This document shows positions 33,418 through 38,840 of a stretch of 38,840 nucleotides of DNA, in pieces. Below the pieces are notes generated by a model. It was not told the origin of the DNA. It did no database searches and saw only the letters and a list, made by a program, of their open reading frames with translations. The DNA comes from Granulicella aggregans. GTDB taxonomy: Bacteria > Acidobacteriota > Terriglobia > Terriglobales > Acidobacteriaceae. The number at the start of each line of letters is the position of its first letter. Position 1 is the stretch's first letter. A program made the position numbers and the translations under genes. The DNA lies in contig NZ_JACHIP010000023.1 of the NCBI RefSeq assembly GCF_014203275.1, forward strand, positions 1 to 38,840, given 5' to 3'.

Positions 33418-34809
33418 TCAGCGGACGCAAGGGAACAATTGGCTATCTAAGTGGTTGCTGACGACGCAATCCCGGCCGTTGGCTTTGGCTTGGTAGAGCG
33501 CTACATCTGCGGAATGCACCAGGTCAGCAGAACAGCTAGACGTGTGAGCGTAGTCGCCCCCGCTGAAGGCGGCGACGCCGGCGCTGATCGTTATCTTTTG
33601 TAACCGAACGTCTGAGTGCGGAAAAGACAGAAGTCGAATGGCTGCTAGAGTTCGCTGCGCAATCTCAAGGGCACCGTCGCGATCGGTGTCGGGCAGAATG
33701 AGCGCAAACTCCTCTCCGCCGAAGCGCGCGGCAAGATCGGCGGGTCTTCTGATCACACCATCGATCGTTTGTGCAATCAGACGAAGGCATTGGTCTCCGA
33801 TGAGATGTCCAGCAATATCGTTGAAGCGCTTGAAGTGGTCTATATCCAGGAGGACTAGCGCTATAGGCATCTGCGAGCGGCGAAAACGATCGATCTCATG
33901 CTTCAAAACTTCGTCAAACCGTCTCCTGTTGGGGAGGCCGGTAAGGTAGTCCTCCTGCGCTGTGCGGGCCAATTCTTCAATCGCTACCGCAAGCTGTAAA
34001 GCTATGACGTTCCGCTCGTGAATGTCTTCTAACGTTCCGTACCATCGTATGATCTGTCCGCTTTCACTTCGGCGGGGATAGGCGCGTGCACGAACCCAAT
34101 GCCATTCTCCGTCTCTATGAGCGATGCGGTATTCGGAGTCGTAGGGCTCGCCGGTTGCTAGAGAGTGCCGCCATATTGCCGCCGTCGGTACCTGGTCGTC
34201 TGGATGCAGATACTCCGCCCATCTTTTGAGATGATTGACTTCTTCTTGCCCACCCGTGAGGATGTTCCAACGTGGACTGATGAAGGTCCACTCCCCCGAT
34301 GCATCGGCAGTCCAGGGAATATGGGGTGTCAGTTCAACCGCAAAGCGAAGATTTTCAGCGCTCTCGCGTAAGGCTGCTTCCGTCCTTTTGCGCTGCGTTA
34401 TATCCAGGAGTGCGACTGAGATACCATAGACAGTGCCGTTTTCATCACGCACCGGCTGCGCGGTGCGCAAGTAAATGAGATCTTTGGAAGTTGGCGGGTC
34501 CGCGTGAGGAAAAAAATTATCAAAGTTGATCTCTTGCTCCACGATCCCACCAGCTTCTAACGCATGATTTAAATGAGCGGTGATCTGTGAAGCCAGTCCA
34601 GGGACAGCCTCTTCGACCGTTCGGTCGATGAAGGCCTGCTTGGCCAGGCCATGCATACGAGCGAAGCAAGTGTTTACCGTCATATAACGAAAGTTGAGAT
34701 CGAGAACACACAGACCGATCGGAGCGGCGTCGAAAACGCTTTCAAGGCCGCACAGTCTCTGGCGCAATGTGGCTACGGTGGGCAAGCCTTTGTTAGCATT
34801 TTTCGCCAT
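33418..34809 (-). CDS. Diguanylate cyclase, PAS-PAS-GGDEF
   Basis: The 463-residue protein makes cyclic di-GMP from two GTP. PAS 1 (about 24-140) starts FDAAPIGLCVLDLNFRYMTV and ends ISVALLDITQRKRTEAALRE. PAS 2 (about 150-270) contains FISPRWNILTG and the PAC tail YGTLEDIHERNVIALQ. The GGDEF domain (about 285-455) has DYLTGLPNRRRFDEVL and the active motif GGEEF at 364-368. The inhibitory I-site RxxD is present as RPAD exactly five residues before it, so product inhibition is likely. No membrane segment is seen, so it is a cytoplasmic sensor of redox, oxygen or a small ligand. All catalytic residues are intact. An EAL phosphodiesterase lies 1.4 kb away on the other strand. Confidence 0.92.
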   Translation of the reverse strand: MAKNANKGLPTVATLRQRLCGLESVFDAAPIGLCVLDLNFRYMTVNTCFARMHGLAKQAFIDRTVEEAVPGLASQITAHLNHALEAGGIVEQEINFDNFFPHADPPTSKDLIYLRTAQPVRDENGTVYGISVALLDITQRKRTEAALRESAENLRFAVELTPHIPWTADASGEWTFISPRWNILTGGQEEVNHLKRWAEYLHPDDQVPTAAIWRHSLATGEPYDSEYRIAHRDGEWHWVRARAYPRRSESGQIIRWYGTLEDIHERNVIALQLAVAIEELARTAQEDYLTGLPNRRRFDEVLKHEIDRFRRSQMPIALVLLDIDHFKRFNDIAGHLIGDQCLRLIAQTIDGVIRRPADLAARFGGEEFALILPDTDRDGALEIAQRTLAAIRLLSFPHSDVRLQKITISAGVAAFSGGDYAHTSSCSADLVHSADVALYQAKANGRDCVVSNHLDSQLFPCVR

Positions 34810-36190
34810 TCGGTCACCTGGTGTTTCGACAGCCCGTCCCGAGCAGGACTTGCTCTTTGGGGCACGCCTTCAGCGTCGTTGCGTATTGCGAATAAGCACA
34901 CGCCGGGACAGGCACGAGCGTATTCGATGCACCTGGCCGAAAATATTGCATGGCGTCACGCCGCGTACAGGGGACCTTCAAAAGTTATATCGTGGGATCA
35001 GTCGGAGGCGGCTTAGTCGAAGAGCCGCAAGACGCTGAAACGAGCATGGGGAGTGAAGCTCGGTTCGTCCATGCGGCAACATTAGCAGCTTGTGAGCCTA
35101 ACTACAACCACGTCAGATTCTTGTTGTTGGGTCATCTGGCTCGCAAGACATGGATAATGAGGCGACCAGGAACGCAATTCCCCCGCTACGTTCTCCTGGA
35201 AGAGCAAGCCTTTCCTAATGTAGCGGCGGATCACCTCTCGAACATATGCGGGGTCCGGTTCATGATCTCGCGTTCGTTTGCTCTGCTTCGGTGGGACTTC
35301 AGATCTCTCCGAAGCCCGAGAGACCCCTTCAGCTCGCATCAGCGTACATAAATTGCCCTTTCTTGAGGTGTCTCCCTCTGCTGCGGGTGCAGGGATTTTG
35401 GATTCCGATAGTGGGAGACGCGAGAGCTTTATCAGCGTCTTCCAAGCGGCTGTGCGAAGGGTGGAAACAGCACCATCGTTTTCCGGGCTTTGCATAGGTG
35501 CGTCATTTCCATGACTAATTTCCTTGCGTAAAACGTGGGGAGTCCCCAAATACATTTCTTGCACTCACGCGCCCGGCCAGGAAACCAAACCGGCTACGAG
35601 TGTGCCGCGCAACGCCCGTTACGCTGTGGACCTGAGACATTCGTTACAAGCCCTTGCGGTATCAACGCTTCGGTTGAGGGCACACGAGAAGACAAATATC
35701 CCGAGTCGTCGAGGCAGGGGAATCTGGTAAACCCGAAAGTATTTGCAAAGCGGGTGGGAAGCGAACTTCATCGCTGTCCATGCTCTGTCATTTCACGGCC
35801 TGTTTTGCCCGGCGACCTAGATAAATCAGCCACGCCACCTAGCCAGCTGCCACGACCGCTTATCGTGATCGGTTGTCAATGAGCGCATTGGCGGTTTGCA
35901 CTAGAGATTTCTCATTCAGTGACGCGAACTCACTACTGCCGACGGCGAGTGGATGCGCTGTTTCTGGCAGGCGGCAAAAGCCTGTGTTCCGATGTTGGGA
36001 CGGTCGCGGGAGGCCACGCCGCGAGGCCTGGCAGCGATTGCGCTGTACAGGTCTTTGCGCTTTGCTCCCGTTCCTGAAAACTGACAACCCTTCTCTCCTC
36101 AAGTCGCTCCAACGGGGCGCGCCTGTATGCTTGACGTGCGACAAAACGGTGAAATCGGATCTCTAATATGCCAATGCGTTTCGGGGTCAA
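34810..36190. other. 1.4-kb stretch without a supported gene; contains a transposon-end-like repeat
   Basis: Frames on both strands are open for up to 160 codons but none is recognisable. A 160-codon minus-strand frame at 35082-35564 overlaps the repeat at 35341-35375. Promoters of the divergent GGDEF and EAL genes must lie at the two ends. Confidence 0.4.
35341..35375. repeat. Related copy of the 28-bp transposon-end repeat
   Basis: These 35 bases align without gaps to 20167-20201, the inner edge plus the right repeat of the 276-bp element, with 28 identities. The core tttcttgaggtg is identical. No partner in inverse orientation is found within a few hundred bases, so it is a solitary end of a related transposon or MITE. 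Confidence 0.45.
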
Positions 36191-37759
36191 ATGAACAAAA
36201 CGACGGTTGTAGCCACCACCTTGTTCGCTGCCCTGTTCGCGATCTCACTACCGATACTGATTGCGCTCTATTTTTCAAACAGAGAAGCCCTCGATCAAGA
36301 GAGAAAAGTTGCACTCTCCTACGCGAGAGACGTGACGCACCGAAACGAGTCTATCGGCGACCAAGTCGTGATCGGCTTAGGCATGCTGGCATCCGCCCAC
36401 GCTAAAGACCCATGCTCAGAGGACAATATCGAACGAATGCGGGAGGCTAACGTCTCTTCCAGCCGCGTTCGTGCCTTTGGCGTTGTAGCCGGAAATCGTC
36501 TAATTTGCTCGTCTTTCGGGAGTTTTGGAGCAGGTTTAGATCTTGGCAATGTTGCTTACAGTACGCCTTATCCGGCGCAATTCCGGTACGACATTGAGTT
36601 TCCATCTGCAATGGGAAGTAAGTTCGTAGTGGTCGAGTCTAACGGCTACGCTGCATTCATCGATAGCAATCTCCTCACTGATTGGAAACTTGCGGAAAGT
36701 GACGCCTCCATCATGGTGATTTCGACGTTCAGCCCTCAATCCATCAGCTTGCGTGGCAATATCCGTCCGGAGTGGATTGGCGCAAAGCCCGACCTTCAGG
36801 AAACCACCTTTTTGGACAATGGATTTGTCGTTGCCATTGCCCGGTCGAGCAAGTACCGCATCGGCACGGTTGTCGCACTTCCTACCACCCACGTAACCGA
36901 GAAAACAAAGACTCTCGCAATGATATTGGTTCCCGTCGGCACCTTCGCGGGACTGGTGCTGGCGTTGGCCATTATGTATTTGGGAAGGGTTCAGCTCGCG
37001 CTGCCCGCTGTGATAAGGACTGCGCTCCGGCGAAACGAGTTTTTCCTCGTGTACCAGCCTATGGTCGAGTTGAGCACCGGACGGTGGGTTGGGGCAGAGG
37101 CGTTGATCCGTTGGAAGCGCCCAAACGGCGAACTCGTGAGCCCGGAGCTGTTCATCGCCGTAGCAGAGGAGGCCGGGCTCATACAACGAATCACCGAGCG
37201 TGTTCTGGAACTTCTTGCTGAGGACGCAAAGGATCTCTTTCAGCGCTACCCGGATGTCCACGTCTCAATCAATCTTTCTCCAGCGGACCTGCACAGCGAA
37301 AGAACGCTCGGGTCGCTTCAGAAACTTGCCCGAGAGTTGAAAGCAGGTCCCGGCAACCTGATTGTCGAGGCTACCGAACGCGGAATCGTGAAGGCCGAGG
37401 AGGCGATCGAAGTCATGGGTTCAATCAGAACGGCGGGGATTCAGGTTGCCATCGACGATTTCGGCACCGGCTATTCGAGCCTCTCTTACCTGGAATCGTT
37501 CGAGGTCGATTTCTTGAAGATCGACAGGAGTTTTGTCAAGAGTGTCGCGACCGAAGCTGCTACAAGTCATGTTGCGGACCACATCATCGACATGGCCAAG
37601 GCTCTGAAGTTGAGCATCATCGCGGAAGGGGTTGAGACAGAAGCCCAGGCGCAGTACCTGCGCGATCACGGCGTCAAATTCGCGCAGGGTTACCTATACG
37701 CAAAACCGATGGCCTTTTCGGACTTCGCCGCCCAGTTGGAATGCGACCGGGGCCTGTAA
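36191..37759 (+). CDS. CSS-motif EAL-domain cyclic di-GMP phosphodiesterase
   Basis: The 522-residue protein is membrane-bound: TM1 about 5-28, a periplasmic part about 30-235, TM2 about 237-260. The periplasmic domain is of the CSS type, with C75 (DPCSEDNIERMR) and C106 in LICSSFG, which can form a disulfide that holds the enzyme inactive. The EAL domain follows: EALIRW (E303), INLSPADL, VIEATERG-like LIVEATERGIV, DDFGTGYSSLSYL (D422, D423), FLKIDRSFV and IIAEGVETEAQ. All metal and catalytic residues I can check are present, so it should hydrolyse cyclic di-GMP. It probably links cell-envelope redox state to cyclic di-GMP level, opposing the PAS-GGDEF enzyme on the other side. Confidence 0.92.
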   Translation: MNKTTVVATTLFAALFAISLPILIALYFSNREALDQERKVALSYARDVTHRNESIGDQVVIGLGMLASAHAKDPCSEDNIERMREANVSSSRVRAFGVVAGNRLICSSFGSFGAGLDLGNVAYSTPYPAQFRYDIEFPSAMGSKFVVVESNGYAAFIDSNLLTDWKLAESDASIMVISTFSPQSISLRGNIRPEWIGAKPDLQETTFLDNGFVVAIARSSKYRIGTVVALPTTHVTEKTKTLAMILVPVGTFAGLVLALAIMYLGRVQLALPAVIRTALRRNEFFLVYQPMVELSTGRWVGAEALIRWKRPNGELVSPELFIAVAEEAGLIQRITERVLELLAEDAKDLFQRYPDVHVSINLSPADLHSERTLGSLQKLARELKAGPGNLIVEATERGIVKAEEAIEVMGSIRTAGIQVAIDDFGTGYSSLSYLESFEVDFLKIDRSFVKSVATEAATSHVADHIIDMAKALKLSIIAEGVETEAQAQYLRDHGVKFAQGYLYAKPMAFSDFAAQLECDRGL

Positions 37760-37838
37760 GACAGTGCTGTTAGCCGTGCTGACGCCCGATGTTGGCACTT
37801 GCGCGGTGGGCTTCGACGGGGCTAAAAACAGAAAAGCA

Positions 37839-37868
37839 GCCATCACGAAACAAAGCCTTCGTGATGGC
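37839..37868. terminator. Hairpin with T-rich tail on the minus strand
   Basis: A perfect 10-bp stem (37839-37848 with 37859-37868) closes on a 10-base loop. On the minus strand it is followed by gcttttctgttttta, so it would best terminate minus-strand transcription, the direction of the decayed serine hydrolase. It also lies 80 bp after the EAL gene and may help end that transcript. Confidence 0.55.
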
Positions 37869-37917
37869 CATTGATATTCCGTCATGGTGTCTCCCCGTGG
37901 CTTGCGTATGAAGGTCA

Positions 37918-38283
37918 GGCAAGTTGAAAGCTGAATGCGGTGTGATCTTCACGTCCGTCATACGGTCAGCGCAGCCAAAGCCTTATGCCCAAACAATGCG
38001 GTTCCCGCTGACGACCGCCAACGCGGCTCCAGTCGACTCTCCGCGTGCAATTCCCTGAGAAATTCTTTCCCGGACGTCTTCAACGACTTAGTCGGGTTCC
38101 AACTGTAGCTGACGGCTCTGCGTGAGCGCTCCTAACCCTCTGGCTGGACACAAAGCTCGCTGCCGAGACCGATACGAGCATCTGCACAACATCACGTCGA
38201 CTTCGATGGGCACCCGTAACAATCCTCGTATCGATCACTGACTCTTTGTTTCTTGTGACGGCCCGGCGCAGATCGCGAACCAA
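37918..38283 (-). pseudogene. Tat-exported serine hydrolase (class C beta-lactamase-like), N-terminal remnant
   Basis: The minus strand from 38283 has a twin-arginine signal (HRSRRDVVQMLVSVSAASFV ... RSAHAEP). A frame change near 38090 leads to VVEDVRERISQGIARGESTG, AALAVVSGNRIVWA, then a TAA (37983-37985) where the family has Lys (WAKGFG), then GFGCADRM and KITPHSAFNL. This is the start of the beta-lactamase/serine hydrolase fold. The sequence diverges just before the catalytic SxxK, so the active site was never or is no longer here. At least two lesions and a truncation make it a dead gene. Confidence 0.65.
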
Positions 38284-38736
38284 AGGGTTCGGAGGGCTCT
38301 CTTGGGAATGATAAATCTGCTTGTGTGGATCAATTCCAATCTCAAATGGCGATCTCAGGCCGAGTCACTCATTGACCGAGGCAGTGTCCAAAATGGCTCA
38401 TGCTGAATAGTCCCCACGTCCGCTCCGAAAGCCCAACCCCGGTTCCCTTCGGACTTCGTGATCCGTAATCCGCGAACCTCGCATTTGTCTCCCTCGCATA
38501 CAGCCTCTCTGCGCCGTCAAGATTCTATCGAGCGCAGTGCATGAGCTGTTGCCCAAAAAGCCAAGCCGGAAATATCGTCAAAGCTCTTCTCTTCCCTACC
38601 AGGCAGTTTCAATTTCAGCGACTGCTCCTTGATCTTTTCGTCCAGGTTCGGCCTCGTCGCAAGCAGGACTGCCCAGACGCAAAGGCACCGGGGATTACAC
38701 AGATAGATCCAACGTCATCGGTGAAGACGTACGATT
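38284..38736. other. Intergenic, nothing recognised
   Basis: No supported open frame, hairpin or RNA gene seen on either strand. Confidence 0.4.
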
Positions 38737-38840
38737 CGTCCGGAACTCAACATCGCAACCCAGGAAAGCTGGAAGAACGACAAGGGCGACTACGAGAACC
38801 GCACCGAATGGCATCGCGTCTATGCCTGGAGAAATCTCTC
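38737..38840 (+). pseudogene. ssb: Single-stranded DNA-binding protein fragment (runs off the window)
   Basis: The plus strand reads LNIATQESWKNDKGDYENRT followed by EWHRVYAWRNL, the OB-fold core of bacterial SSB (usual form FSLATxxSWKDxxGxxxxRTEWHRVV). No start or N-terminal strand (usually NxVxLIGxLGxDPE) is found in frame upstream; a different frame gives NVIGEDVRF, which might be that part after an indel. I call it a broken or partial gene. The rest lies outside the window. Confidence 0.55.

Noticed and set aside
35534..35554. Short palindrome tggggagtcccca as a terminator
   Set aside because: Only 5 bp of stem and no T-tract; could be chance.
35082..35564. 160-codon minus-strand frame
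   Set aside because: No recognised domain or ribosome site, and it overlaps the transposon-end-like repeat.
1..38840. CRISPR arrays, tRNA and rRNA genes
   Set aside because: I looked for regularly spaced repeats and for the tRNA T-arm pattern by eye and saw no convincing case; a covariance-model scan would be the decisive test.

Overview
The window looks like a chromosomal accessory region of an Acidobacteriota genome, probably order Terriglobales (Granulicella/Edaphobacter/Terriglobus type). The basis is a fragment of the VWFA-related Acidobacterial domain family, a Tat-exported Gfo/Idh/MocA oxidoreductase, ScyD/ScyE-like and aspartyl-protease/PDZ proteins, and a stress gene set with Acidobacterial flavour. 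This is recognition by eye, not a database result.

Layout. Positions 1-6500 are a scrap yard: the tail of a secreted beta-propeller-like protein, an IS3 transposase tail cut by a decayed IS6 element (466-1352), a VWFA fragment, one intact oxidoreductase (3182-4735), a frameshifted aspartyl protease/PDZ gene, and a tyrosine integrase fragment fused in frame to another IS6 transposase remnant. Positions 6802-16846 hold four co-directional genes on the minus strand. In transcription order they are a HEIGH-type zinc metallopeptidase, a CHAT peptidase fused to a P-loop ATPase, a giant (1751 aa) STAND-like NTPase with two internal membrane segments, and a 350-aa protein of unknown family. This is the most interesting object in the window: it has the architecture of an NTP-dependent, protease-armed conflict (probably antiphage) system, and mobile-element debris lies on both sides. 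Positions 17376-20202 hold an excisionase-like ORF, a TniA/TnsB-type transposase, a TniB-type ATPase truncated at its Walker B motif, and a 276-bp segment bounded by perfect 28-bp inverted repeats with internal transposase-site-like motifs. A TPR-like membrane-anchored protein and gene debris follow, to about 23 kb.

Positions 23064-33243 form a stress island: HdeD-like membrane protein, two tandem UspA proteins, two double/triple BON-domain proteins, two YflT-like glycine-rich proteins, a pseudo-receiver protein, a small zinc-ribbon-like protein, a frameshifted alcohol dehydrogenase, and a Crp/Fnr regulator. Four palindromes GTGAC-N4-GTCAC (one with a single mismatch) lie upstream of these genes. 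Three are 46-49 bp before start codons and have a -10-like hexamer at identical spacing. The regulator's recognition helix has the same R-E-x-x-x-R residues as E. coli CRP. I infer a local Crp/Fnr regulon.

The right end carries a PAS-PAS-GGDEF diguanylate cyclase and a CSS-EAL phosphodiesterase (divergently oriented, about 1.4 kb apart), a decayed Tat-exported serine hydrolase, and the start of an SSB-like fragment running off the window. I saw no tRNA, rRNA or CRISPR array.
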